Assembly: GCF_002000025.1 (NCBI RefSeq)
Contig: NZ_MUZV01000002.1
Coordinates: 248,001-312,000 of the forward strand
Length of the DNA: 64,000 nt
Origin: Cognaticolwellia aestuarii
GTDB taxonomy: Bacteria; Pseudomonadota; Gammaproteobacteria; Enterobacterales; Alteromonadaceae
Direction: 5' to 3'
The notes under the pieces were generated by a model. It made no database searches and was not told the origin of the DNA. It saw only the letters and a program-made list of their open reading frames with translations. Position numbers and translations under genes: made by a program. Positions 28,540-36,973 of this stretch are shown here, one piece after another (position 1 is the first letter of the stretch; each line of letters starts with the position of its first letter).

Positions 28540-30333
28540 ATGGTAAATAACACAGTAAGCAAACCCAGCTTTTGGTCTCGTCGACTAATTCTTGGTACTA
28601 CGGTTGCCGGAGCGGTGATCTTCTTTGTGGTTGGTATTATTTTTTGGGGTGGCTTCAACACAGCAATGGAAGCAACCAACACCACTGAATTTTGTATCGG
28701 TTGTCATGAAATGGAAGACAATGTTTATCAAGAATATAAACCGACCATTCATTATTCCAATAGAACCGGCGTTAGAGCTGGTTGTCCTGATTGTCATGTG
28801 CCAAGACCTTGGATCCACAAAGTGGTGCGAAAAATACAAGCATCAAAAGAAGTATTCTCTTGGTTAACCGGCAAATTAGATACCAAAGAAAAATTCAATG
28901 AACATCGTTTTACCCTGGCGAAAAGTGTTTGGGGGGCGATGAAAGAAACTGATTCACGCGAATGTCGTAACTGTCATAACTTTGAATCGATGAACCCTGA
29001 GTTTCAAAAACCTCGAGCGCGTAAGCAGCATTTAAATGCTTTTGAAACCGGACAGACCTGTATTGATTGTCATAAGGGTATTGCTCACCACGGCGTGAGA
29101 GATAAATTAACTGATGAAGAGCTTGAAGCACTTGAAGCACCAAATCCAGATTATATTCGTGAAGTACCACAGCTTTATCTTGAAGGTTTAGCACGTGTTG
29201 AAGCTAAAGAAGCGGCTGAAAAAGCTCAGTTAAAAGCGGATGCAGAAGCTGAAAAAGCAAAAGTACAAGCACAAATAAAGAAAGCCGTTGCAGAAGCCAC
29301 AAGTAATATGACTGCCACACCAAAAAGCGTAGCAAAGGCAGCTAGTAATAGCGCAGCAAGCAACACTAGCAATATTAATGTTGATTGGAGCAAAGCCAAT
29401 GCCACTGATATTAGTGTATTTTACCCGGGCACTGCCTCAATAGAATGGATTTTAGGGCGAAATCATGGCGGTAAACGTGCATTCACTAAGGGCGATCGTT
29501 GTATAGAATGTCACGGTGAAGAAATTGCCGACATAGGTAATAGCATTGCGTCAGGTGAAAGTGAAAAAATTGAAGACCCAGCGTTAATCCCTGGAAAACG
29601 TGGTAGCTTTGATGTCACCATTAATGCAGCCCATGATGCAGAAAACCTGTACTTGAAGTTTAGCTGGCCAGAAACCGACCATACACCGGCTCCATTTATT
29701 GATGGGGGTAAAATGGACCCTGCTAACTCAATGAAACTTGCCTTTATGTTAGCAACAGATGATGTTGAATACGCTGACCGAGCTGGTTGCTGGGGCACAT
29801 GTCATGCCGACGTAACGGGTATGCCATTTGTGCCAGAAAATGATGTGCTAATGGGCTCTGATTTAGCCAAACGTTTAGATTTTAGCAAAGGCTTAACTAA
29901 ATATGTTAAAGAGTCTCGTACTAAACTTGAACTGAAAGGCCGTCGTGGTAAAGCGCTTGGTGGTTGGGATAAGTTGAAAGATGAGGGCGACATACAAGCC
30001 GCTGTTGATTCGAACAAGTTTATGGATATTATGCGCTACAAAGCAGGTGAAGGCATTGTTGAAGATGGTTACATTTTAGCTGAACGCCAAATGCACGGTG
30101 GTCAAGGCGGCGAAGTGAGTGCTACCCTTGAAAATGGCACTTGGACTGTGATGGTAAAACGTAAGCTTAAGTCTGACAAAGCCGGTGATGTCAGCATTGA
30201 AGCGGGTACTGTTTACAACTTTGGTTTTGCTATTCATGATGACTATACCAATGGGCGTTATCACCATGTTTCGTTTGGCTACAAGTTAGCACTTGATAAT
30301 GATACTGCAGAAATTAATGCCGCAAAACTATAA
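28540..30333 (+). CDS. NapC/NirT tetrahaem cytochrome fused to an ethylbenzene-dehydrogenase-like haem domain
   Basis: Probable quinol-to-periplasm electron carrier. One anchor helix (about 17-37) precedes a NapC/NirT module with CIGCH (52-56), CPDCH (82-86), CRNCH (142-146) and CIDCH (174-178). An Ala/Lys/Glu coiled linker (215-255) joins a C-terminal domain of about 310 residues. That domain starts with CIECH (321-325) and carries a CX3CH motif, CWGTCH (417-422); its strands (GSFDVTINAAHDAENLYLKFSWP in pieces) resemble the EB_dh/DMSO-reductase-type haem-binding fold. Ordinary NirT/NapC is about 200 aa, so this is a fusion. It follows nirS by 130 bp on the same strand and most simply feeds NirS. 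Confidence 0.85.
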   Translation: MVNNTVSKPSFWSRRLILGTTVAGAVIFFVVGIIFWGGFNTAMEATNTTEFCIGCHEMEDNVYQEYKPTIHYSNRTGVRAGCPDCHVPRPWIHKVVRKIQASKEVFSWLTGKLDTKEKFNEHRFTLAKSVWGAMKETDSRECRNCHNFESMNPEFQKPRARKQHLNAFETGQTCIDCHKGIAHHGVRDKLTDEELEALEAPNPDYIREVPQLYLEGLARVEAKEAAEKAQLKADAEAEKAKVQAQIKKAVAEATSNMTATPKSVAKAASNSAASNTSNINVDWSKANATDISVFYPGTASIEWILGRNHGGKRAFTKGDRCIECHGEEIADIGNSIASGESEKIEDPALIPGKRGSFDVTINAAHDAENLYLKFSWPETDHTPAPFIDGGKMDPANSMKLAFMLATDDVEYADRAGCWGTCHADVTGMPFVPENDVLMGSDLAKRLDFSKGLTKYVKESRTKLELKGRRGKALGGWDKLKDEGDIQAAVDSNKFMDIMRYKAGEGIVEDGYILAERQMHGGQGGEVSATLENGTWTVMVKRKLKSDKAGDVSIEAGTVYNFGFAIHDDYTNGRYHHVSFGYKLALDNDTAEINAAKL

Positions 30334-30421
30334 GCTTATAGACGTATTTAGCTAATGTTTAGCTGATTTTAACTAGTTTGGCGAATTTGAGCGAAGTTAG
30401 ACGCAGTTAAAGCCAGAAAAT

Positions 30422-30454
30422 AAAAAGCCTTTTGTGCAAACAAAAGGCTTTTTT
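30422..30454. terminator. Bidirectional rho-independent terminator
   Basis: Arms AAAAAGCCTTTTG (30422-30434) and CAAAAGGCTTTTT (30441-30453) form a 13-bp stem with a 6-nt loop, with T-rich ends in both directions. It sits between the convergent NirT-fusion gene and the RarD-like gene and can end both transcripts. Confidence 0.9.
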
Positions 30455-30494
30455 CATCTCTAGCGCATGATTCAACACCGAGAGGTTTGCGCAG

Positions 30495-31403
30495 CTAACG
30501 CATCGTTTTTTTATAGCGCAGCAGCTGTAATGAACTATTACAAATAACCAATAATACCGCGATAGCAAAGCAGCCATAACTCCATAATTGTTCAGGGTTG
30601 ATCGTCTCATTTAATAAAAATATGGCTACCAGCATAATTAAAATTGGCTCACCATAATTTAACATGCCAAAAACCGTAAAACTTAAACGCGCAGCCGCAG
30701 AAACAAAAAATAGCATAGCGATAGTTCCCAACAATCCTGCCCCTAGCACCCAAAGCAATGCAAAGTCTGATGATGGCAATAAAGGTAACTGTTGTTGATG
30801 ATTAATATATAAAATCAACAAGGCGATTGGCGCGATAAGTAAGTTTTCTGCCACAAAGTTGCTGGTAGTCGCAATTTGGCTTTTTCTGCGTAAAATGAAG
30901 TACGGCGGATAACCTAAACAAATCAGCAAAGTAACCCAAGAAAATGCATGGTTAATATATAATTCGACACTAACACCTAGCATGGCTGCAAGCACCGCTA
31001 GCCATAATAATGGGCTCATTTTTTCTTTAAAATAAAAGCGTCCGGTTAAGCTCATGGTTATCGGTAATAAAAAATAACCCATCGCAATATTTATGGTTTC
31101 GCCGTTGACGGGGCCCCAAAAAAATATCCACCATTGCAAGGCGATTAAAGGGGAAGTAAGTAACATGAATGACAGCACTTTTGGCGAAGTGAAAATTACT
31201 TTAAGTTCAGCGGCTTTTTGAATTAACAAGAGAAATAGTAAACCAAAAGTAAATTGTAATAGCACCCGAAAGGCAAATAAACTGTTGCCGTCAACAGGGG
31301 ATAAAAACTGTAAGTAGTAGGGCAATAAGGCAAAAATTACAACAGAGCCAATCATCAAGCAGTAACCTTGTAATTCTTGTTGATTGTTTGGGGAGTTAGG
31401 CAT
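30495..31403 (-). CDS. EamA/RarD-like drug-metabolite permease
   Basis: Ten-helix inner-membrane transporter of the DMT superfamily. The order of hydrophobic segments and motifs such as LQGYCLMIGSVVIFALLPYYL, NWWIFFWGPVNG-type (LQWWIFFWGPVNGETINIAMGYFL in pieces) and FTVFGMLNYGEPILIMLVAIFLL resemble RarD. ATG 31403 gives 302 aa, close to the roughly 296 of E. coli RarD; the longer frame would need a TTG. Substrate is unknown. It lies among respiration genes but has no evident functional link to them. Confidence 0.82.
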   Translation of the reverse strand: MPNSPNNQQELQGYCLMIGSVVIFALLPYYLQFLSPVDGNSLFAFRVLLQFTFGLLFLLLIQKAAELKVIFTSPKVLSFMLLTSPLIALQWWIFFWGPVNGETINIAMGYFLLPITMSLTGRFYFKEKMSPLLWLAVLAAMLGVSVELYINHAFSWVTLLICLGYPPYFILRRKSQIATTSNFVAENLLIAPIALLILYINHQQQLPLLPSSDFALLWVLGAGLLGTIAMLFFVSAAARLSFTVFGMLNYGEPILIMLVAIFLLNETINPEQLWSYGCFAIAVLLVICNSSLQLLRYKKTMR

Positions 31404-31723
31404 GAGTTCTCGCAGATAATTTATGATAAAACGATAAGCGCCGAACAATGCAAGAAGCTAAGCGTAGTGTCAATGCTAAATCAGTTTAGCGGTTTTTTAC
31501 ATGCGAGTAAGCGCCTCATGTTGAGCCAGTTTTAGGGCTTAGAAAGTCAATGCTTTGATCTAAACATTTTATTATTTTAGCCACATTTTGCATTGTTACG
31601 TGTTATGAGAATATTATTTGATATGGCGCAATGTTCTGTGTCATAAGCATATGTATTCTAGCGAATTGCGACTATGATTTATTTACCACAATCAAGGGGC
31701 ACTTAGTTAAAGGAGATTCAATA

Positions 31724-32104
31724 ATGAGCATAAAAAAGCACGGGTTATCTATTGGTATTGAACGTATTAACAATAATGTATTTCTTGCCTTAAAAGCGGT
31801 TGGTAAATTAACGCATGCCGATTATGAGTTGATCACACCAATGCTTGATTCCGCCTTATCACAAGTGAAAGATCCTGAGGTTAATGTACTTATTGATGGA
31901 ACAGAGCTTGAAGGCTGGGAACTTAGAGCCGCGTGGGATGATTTAAAACTTGGCTTAAAACACAATAATGAATTTCGAAAAATTGCTATTTACGGTAATA
32001 AAAACTGGCAAGAAATTGCTGCTAAAGTCGGGAGTTGGTTTATTTCAGGTGAAATTAAGTACTTTGAAAATGTTACTGATGCGGTTAACTGGTTATCAGC
32101 ATAG
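31724..32104 (+). CDS. STAS/SpoIIAA-like protein
   Basis: A 126-aa protein of the SpoIIAA-like (STAS superfamily) type: YELITPMLDSALSQVKDPEVNVLIDGTELEGWELRAAWDDLKLG in pieces, then FRKIAIYGNKNWQEIAAKVGSWFISGEIKYFENVTDAVNWL. The start is ATG 31724, with AAAGGAG 8 nt before it; the longer frame from 31631 has no such site. The family has cytosolic members of unknown role, often annotated as stress or envelope-associated. It is followed by the cupredoxin gene 68 bp later in the same direction. Confidence 0.82.
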   Translation: MSIKKHGLSIGIERINNNVFLALKAVGKLTHADYELITPMLDSALSQVKDPEVNVLIDGTELEGWELRAAWDDLKLGLKHNNEFRKIAIYGNKNWQEIAAKVGSWFISGEIKYFENVTDAVNWLSA

Positions 32105-32172
32105 CTTAACTTCATAACTTAACAGAGCAATCATAGATGAGCTTTATTACAGTTCACCCCAAGGGATTTTAA

Positions 32173-32493
32173 ATGCGTATATTTATAGTGATCATTTTAC
32201 TGCTGAGCGCTTTAGGCTCAGTTAATGCTAAAGAAGTTGTTGTTAAAATATTTAAAAAACAATTTATTCCTGCTGAAATAATTATTGAAGCGGGCGATAC
32301 GGTTATTTGGAAAAATGTTGAAAAACGCCAGTACCATAATGTTTGGTTTAAACAGTTGGTGAAGGAAGAACCAGATTATATTTTCCCCGGCGAAAGCTAT
32401 CAGCGTACCTTCTCTAAACCAGGCGACTTTGCTTATGAGTGTGGTCCGCATCCGAAAATGGTTGGGGTGGTTAAAGTGGTTACTCGTCAATAA
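32173..32493 (+). CDS. Periplasmic cupredoxin (plastocyanin-like)
   Basis: A 106-aa exported blue-copper protein. The signal peptide MRIFIVIILLLSALGSVNAK is followed by the cupredoxin fold, with copper ligands His (KRQYHNVWF), Cys (FAYECGPHPKM), His (GPHP) and Met (KMVGV). Such proteins can carry electrons in the periplasm, including to NirS or Nor, and the neighbourhood makes this attractive though unproven. AAGGGATTTTAA precedes the ATG. It is convergent with the binding-protein gene to the right. Confidence 0.9.
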   Translation: MRIFIVIILLLSALGSVNAKEVVVKIFKKQFIPAEIIIEAGDTVIWKNVEKRQYHNVWFKQLVKEEPDYIFPGESYQRTFSKPGDFAYECGPHPKMVGVVKVVTRQ

Positions 32494-32537
32494 TAAAGTG
32501 ACAATGCCTATTAACAATACTGCTTGATAGCGTTTGG

Positions 32538-33257
32538 TTACTTTTCAAATAGTTGTGGATGTGTTGCTTTTATTTTCAATAGGGCGTTGTTGACCATGCT
32601 AATATCAATAGTCTGCTTTTTAAAAGCGATATATGTTGGCAGTTGATAATTGGTAATGTCTGTAATATTTGCAACAAATTCAGGGTGATGGAGCTTTAAA
32701 ACATACTCGCCGACAACTTTGCTTGTGATCACAGCATCAAGTCGTTGGTGACTTAACATTTTAAATAAAATGTCATTGGAAGGTAGTTTTTTGAAGGTGG
32801 AATTTTCAAGCTGATGTAAATCAGTAATGTCTAGATGAAAATTAATTCCTCGATGTACGCCAACAACCTTTTTAGTTAAATCTAATTTTTTATTGTTCTT
32901 GGGGGTAAAAACGGCAATTCTTGTTATATGGGTTGGTGTGCTGGTGTAGTCTAAATACTTTTCTCTATGTGGGAATTTCCCTAATGAAAAATAGCAATCG
33001 TAGCTGTTTTTTTTAATTTCTTTTTTTAGCCTTGCCCAAGGTAAATTCACTATTTTTACCTCTAAGTTGATACGTTCAAATAACATTTGTAATAGTGTTA
33101 TGTCTGAGCCGATAAACGTATTAGTTGCTTTGTCGAAAGTTGTGTAAGGAGGATAATGAGTCGTAGCGCAAGTTAATTGTTGAGCCGCTTTGACGTTTGA
33201 GTTTACCATCAACGAAAACAGTATCAACAGAGCGAATAACTTAGCTATGTTAAACAT
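32538..33257 (-). CDS. Periplasmic solute-binding protein, family 3-like
   Basis: A 239-aa secreted protein with signal peptide (MFNIAKLFALLILFSLMVNS...KAA). The type 2 periplasmic-binding fold is seen in LTCATTHYPPYTTFD, FIGSDITLLQMLFERINL, VKIVNLPWARLKKEIKKNSYDCYFSL, REKYLDYTSTP and RLDAVITSKVVGEYVL. There are no transporter partners next to it, so it may act as a stand-alone sensor or scavenger. Ligand unknown. Confidence 0.82.
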   Translation of the reverse strand: MFNIAKLFALLILFSLMVNSNVKAAQQLTCATTHYPPYTTFDKATNTFIGSDITLLQMLFERINLEVKIVNLPWARLKKEIKKNSYDCYFSLGKFPHREKYLDYTSTPTHITRIAVFTPKNNKKLDLTKKVVGVHRGINFHLDITDLHQLENSTFKKLPSNDILFKMLSHQRLDAVITSKVVGEYVLKLHHPEFVANITDITNYQLPTYIAFKKQTIDISMVNNALLKIKATHPQLFEK

Positions 33258-33780
33258 TGGTAACTCTATTTTTGCCAGAGAACTTATTTATTATTGGCTC
33301 CAGTATCTTGGAAAACTATGCTGAAAAAATTACGCTGAAATATTGATAATAAAGATTATGTAATATATCTGAAAAAGTCCAGTTGATATGCTTTTAGTTG
33401 CTCACTTGCTGTCAGAAGGCAACCCAACAAACAGAACTCTCGCTTGCGCATTTTTTACTTCAAGTTTATGTTTATGCTGGCATTGTTACCAGTAATTAAC
33501 CTTAAATTTACATGAAACTAAAAAGTAAACACCCATATTATAACCTGTCATTATTACATTGAGTTAATGCTATTTGCAGATAGGCATGAACCAAATCGAC
33601 ATGCCAGTTATGTGATTTTTCGCACAAAATATTGAAAGATCCACATTGGCTTGATCGGTATCAAATAGCCGCCATTCTTCTTTGTATTTCAGCACTCTTC
33701 AATTGCCTTAGGCCGATTTTGAGCGTAATTTAGCGAGTATTATTTCGTTATCCTCTATAGAAAAGTGTAAATAGGAAATT
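33258..33780. other. Intergenic region with norQ promoter
   Basis: 523 bp between the divergent binding-protein and norQ genes. Apart from the FNR/DNR box at 33651-33664 and a TATTTC -10 candidate at 33685-33690, I see no gene, tRNA or repeat. Confidence 0.55.
33651..33664. promoter_or_regulatory. FNR/DNR box upstream of norQEF
   Basis: TTGATCGGTATCAA is a perfect TTGAT-N4-ATCAA palindrome 116 bp before the norQ ATG. A TATTTC element at 33685-33690 would place the box about 40 bp upstream of the start site, the activating class II position. Confidence 0.85.
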
Positions 33781-34620
33781 ATGGCTACTATGACTTCAAA
33801 TGCATCAGTTGCAATTGCCGCTGACAATACAAAACGCTCACAAGAGCCGCTTTACTATCAAGAACAAGATAATGAAGTCGCCTTATTTGAATATGCTTAC
33901 AATCACCACTTACCCGTATTGATAAAAGGGCCAACGGGCTGTGGTAAAACACGCTTTGTTGCTCATATGGCAGAAAAACTCAACAAGCCTTTATATACCG
34001 TTGCTTGTCATGATGATTTAACCGCAGCCGACTTGGTGGGACGACATCTCGTTGGCCCTGAAGGAACATATTGGCAAGACGGTCCATTAACGAAGGCTGT
34101 AAGAGAAGGCGGAATTTGTTATTTAGATGAAGTAGTTGAAGCGCGTAAAGATACCACAGTAGTGCTGCATCCACTTGCAGATGATCGTCGTATTTTACCG
34201 CTGGAACGCACCGGTGAACTTATTGAGGCTGCGCCAGGGTTTATGCTGGTAGTTTCTTATAACCCAGGTTATCAAAACCTTTTCAAAGGCATGAAACCAA
34301 GTACTCGCCAACGCTTTGTTGCTTTGCGCTTTGGCTATCCCGAAAGCCAAGTTGAGCAAGATATTATTATTAAAGAAACCAGTGTTGAGCCGAATATTGC
34401 CTTTAAATTAGTTGAATTGGCACAAGCACTGCGTCGCTTAGAAGAAAACGACTTAGATGAAGTTGCATCAACAAGGCTATTAATATATGCGGCCAAAATG
34501 ATGTCTTCAGGTATGGATCCGATAGAGGTCTGTCGTTGTTGCTTAGCTGAACCGTTGTCTGATGATTTACAAACAGTTAATTCAATTATGGAAGTGGCTA
34601 AAATTTATTTTGATGCCTAA
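33781..34620 (+). CDS. norQ: NorQ/NirQ AAA+ ATPase for nitric oxide reductase activation
   Basis: MoxR-type AAA+ chaperone that, with NorD, helps insert or activate the non-haem iron of NorB. Walker A is IKGPTGCGKTRFVAHMAEKL, Walker B is GGICYLDEVVEARKD, and there is a sensor motif VVSYNPGYQNLFKGMKPSTRQRFVAL. The CbbQ/NirQ C-terminal part (ASTRLLIYAAKMM) is present. At 279 aa it is normal length. It overlaps norE by 8 bp and leads the norQ-norE-norF unit. Confidence 0.95.
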   Translation: MATMTSNASVAIAADNTKRSQEPLYYQEQDNEVALFEYAYNHHLPVLIKGPTGCGKTRFVAHMAEKLNKPLYTVACHDDLTAADLVGRHLVGPEGTYWQDGPLTKAVREGGICYLDEVVEARKDTTVVLHPLADDRRILPLERTGELIEAAPGFMLVVSYNPGYQNLFKGMKPSTRQRFVALRFGYPESQVEQDIIIKETSVEPNIAFKLVELAQALRRLEENDLDEVASTRLLIYAAKMMSSGMDPIEVCRCCLAEPLSDDLQTVNSIMEVAKIYFDA

Positions 34621-35245
34621 CAATACAGCCATGCCTAGTGATGTTTCGGGTGCAGAAGTCGATATGTATAAAATTGATGATAATAGAAAACTACCCGGTG
34701 ACTTGGCCATGTGGTTTTTTATTTTGGCTGAATTAACCGTATTTGCCGTATTTTTTATTGGTTTTGCGGTCGCCGAAAACTTAAATTTAACCATGTTTGC
34801 TGAGGGGAAGGCACAGCTACATAAAGTTGCTGGCCTAGTAAATACTATTGCGTTAATTACGAGTAGTTACTTTGTTGCAATTTCTTTGCATTCAATGCGA
34901 GAAAATAAAGATAAACAAACCATTTCGCGTTTAGCCTTAGCGTTAATGTTTGCCTCAGTTTATGTCGTGTTAAAGCTATGGGAGTATCAAGCGTTATTTT
35001 CACAAGGTATTGATATTGAAACTAATACCTTTTTCACTTTGTATTTTTTAATCACTGCTTTTCATTTTATGCATATTTTATTAGGTATGGTGATTTTGCT
35101 GTATATGGCGATAAATGTTTATAAAGGTAAATATCGAGATCCTGAGACAGAGAATGAATTTTCAGGGTTTGAATCTGGTGCTTGTTATTGGCATATGGTT
35201 GATTTGCTTTGGATTATATTATTTCCATTAATATACGTAATTTAG
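34613..35245 (+). CDS. norE: NorE, cytochrome c oxidase subunit III-like protein
   Basis: Membrane protein of the haem-copper oxidase subunit III family that supports nitric oxide reductase activity. About five helices: LAMWFFILAELTVFAVFFIGFAV, LVNTIALITSSYFVAISLHSM, ALMFASVYVVLKLWEY, LYFLITAFHFMHILLGMVILLY and HMVDLLWIILFPLIYVI. The HFMHILLGM and YWHMVDLLW motifs are typical. I start at ATG 34613, which overlaps the norQ stop by 8 bp; the frame extends to 34562, but that would bury more of norQ. Confidence 0.92.
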   Translation: MPNNTAMPSDVSGAEVDMYKIDDNRKLPGDLAMWFFILAELTVFAVFFIGFAVAENLNLTMFAEGKAQLHKVAGLVNTIALITSSYFVAISLHSMRENKDKQTISRLALALMFASVYVVLKLWEYQALFSQGIDIETNTFFTLYFLITAFHFMHILLGMVILLYMAINVYKGKYRDPETENEFSGFESGACYWHMVDLLWIILFPLIYVI

Positions 35246-35259
35246 GGAGTATTTAGATA

Positions 35260-35523
35260 ATGAAAGCTTGGCAACGCTTTGCATTAAGTTGGGGTTGGTT
35301 AATTATATTAACCTTTACTTCGGTTGCAATAGGGCAGTACTTTCAATCGGCTTCATTTAATACATTAGGGTTCATTAGTATCGTTATGTTGATTGTTGCG
35401 ATGAAAGGTCAACAAATTATTGATGTGTTTATGGAGCTAAAACATGCCCCTCGTCTTTGGCGCAATATCATGTTGGCTTACGTGATTGTTATCCCGGTTA
35501 TTATTACCATTATTTATGTTTAA
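35260..35523 (+). CDS. norF: NorF-like small membrane protein
   Basis: An 87-aa protein with three helices (WGWLIILTFTSVAIG, LGFISIVMLIVAMKGQQIIDVFMELKHAP in part, NIMLAYVIVIPVIITIIYV). The pattern KGQQIIDVFMELKHAPRLWR is characteristic of the NorF/subunit IV-like family that follows norE. It is 14 bp after norE with GGGAG upstream. After it the nor cluster is interrupted by the REP/RAYT island. Confidence 0.88.
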   Translation: MKAWQRFALSWGWLIILTFTSVAIGQYFQSASFNTLGFISIVMLIVAMKGQQIIDVFMELKHAPRLWRNIMLAYVIVIPVIITIIYV

Positions 35524-35602
35524 GCTAGCTTGCGCGTAAAAAACACCAACAGTAGCAGTTACAAAGCTAAAACCAGTAAATGCTATTTTTTGTATTGCTT
35601 TA

Positions 35603-35924
35603 ATCTTGCCACTCATAATCTTTAATCATGCCATCCATAACAGGTTGTATAGATTTCGTTTAATCGTGACAGCCATAATTTCAATAATCTTTAATAGCTT
35701 TTTATCATGCCACCCATAACGGTTTGTATGTATTTCGTACAATAAAATACACTTAATTCATCTTTTTCGGACTGTGTGGTTATTGCTATGGCTAAGCCTC
35801 GCTCTCAGTTTTAATCGTGACAGCCATGTTTTAATTTTTAAGTGCTTTATTTGTTTCAGTCATTTTATCGTGACAGCCATAATTCCAATAATCTTTAATA
35901 ACTTTTTATCATGCCACCCATAAC
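35603..35924 (+). repeat. REP array with nested remnants of the RAYT 5' region
   Basis: Seven copies of a core close to ATCRTGMCASCCATAA begin at about 35603, 35625, 35663, 35704, 35813, 35867 and 35908. Longer copies are superimposed. The block 35663-35808 repeats at 35867-36013 with roughly 9 substitutions and 1 indel over 146-147 bp, including promoter, ATG and first seven codons of the transposase. A shorter third copy starts at 35625. Each truncated copy passes abruptly into TTTAATCGTGACAGCC. Confidence 0.88.
35788..35814 (+). pseudogene. Truncated RAYT start (8-codon remnant)
   Basis: ATG-GCT-AAG-CCT-CGC-TCT-CAG-TTT-TAA reproduces the first seven codons of the intact transposase at 35993 (MAKPRSQ) and then stops where the copy breaks off into a REP element. 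It is a decapitated copy, not a functional gene. Confidence 0.8.
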
Positions 35925-35992
35925 GAGTTGTATGTATTTTGTACAATGAACTACACTTAATTCATCTTTTTTCGGACTGTGTGGTTATTGTC

Positions 35993-36973
35993 ATGGCTAA
36001 GCCTCGCTCTCAGCAAATCAGTTTAATCGATACACCTTATTATCATATTTGTAGTCGAACGGTAAGAAAGGCTTTTCTTTGTGGAATAGACAAAGAAACA
36101 GGTATGAGTTTTGAGCATAGACGCACGTGGATTGAACAACGCATATTTCAATTACAACAGGTATTTGCTATTGATATTTGCGCCCATGCTGTTATGCATA
36201 ATCATTTACACCTTGTATTACATGTTGATAGCGATCAGGTAAAGGGCTGGTCAACAGTTGAAGTGTTAACGCGTTGGCACCAGTTATTTAAGGGCACGCT
36301 GCTCACTCAAGAATACTGTAATAAACAATCCCTCGATAAATTTCGATTGGCTATAGTTGAAAGCACAGCAGAGATTTACAAACAAAGATTAATTGATATC
36401 AGTTGGTTTATGCGTTCATTGAATGAGCCTATAGCACGACAAGCAAATCGAGAAGATAAGTGCACAGGACACTTTTGGGAAGGGCGCTTTAAATCACAAG
36501 CGCTACTTGATGAAGGCGCCTTGTTGTCATGTATGGCCTATGTCGATTTAAACCCTGTTCGTAATGCTATTGCCCCAACCCCAGAGCAATCAGCCTTCAC
36601 CAGTATTCAATTACGCATCAAAGCCGCAATAAAGGGAGCACAGCCTTTGGCGTTACTTCCGTTTATTGGAAGTGAGCATCAAGATAAAGTTACCGGTATT
36701 CGTTTTAGTCTACAAGATTATTTACAGTTAGTTGATGAGACAGGCCGGATAATCAGAGATGATAAATGCGGTGCGATTAACCCTCAAACAGCAGAAATAC
36801 TCACCAGGCTGCATATCAGTAATGAAAGTTGGTTGAAGCTGACGATGAATTTCGAAGGTATCTTCACTGGCGCAGTAGGTAGTGCGGAGCACTTATGTGA
36901 ATTTAGTGAGCATGTTGGGTTACAACGAACACATGGAATTGCTAATGCTAAAGCTTGTTTAAATAGCGCATAA
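35993..36973 (+). CDS. REP-associated tyrosine transposase (RAYT, TnpA_REP/Y1 family)
   Basis: Single-strand DNA transposase-like enzyme that acts on flanking REP hairpins. It begins MAKPRSQQISLIDTPYYHICSRTVRKAFL, has the HUH metal motif in MHNHLHLVLH and the conserved GHFWEGRFKSQALLDEGALLSCMAYVDLNPVR block with the candidate catalytic Tyr. The ATG is fixed by comparison with the truncated copy at 35788; the upstream extension is repeat DNA. Length is 326 aa, larger than the E. coli protein (about 165) but usual for the Alteromonadales type. It is the only gene between norF and norC, flanked by REPs in opposite orientations. Confidence 0.93.
   Translation: MAKPRSQQISLIDTPYYHICSRTVRKAFLCGIDKETGMSFEHRRTWIEQRIFQLQQVFAIDICAHAVMHNHLHLVLHVDSDQVKGWSTVEVLTRWHQLFKGTLLTQEYCNKQSLDKFRLAIVESTAEIYKQRLIDISWFMRSLNEPIARQANREDKCTGHFWEGRFKSQALLDEGALLSCMAYVDLNPVRNAIAPTPEQSAFTSIQLRIKAAIKGAQPLALLPFIGSEHQDKVTGIRFSLQDYLQLVDETGRIIRDDKCGAINPQTAEILTRLHISNESWLKLTMNFEGIFTGAVGSAEHLCEFSEHVGLQRTHGIANAKACLNSA

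Noticed and set aside
31554-31570. Possible FNR box tttgatctaaacatt before the STAS-like gene
   Set aside because: The right half-site ATCAA is absent.
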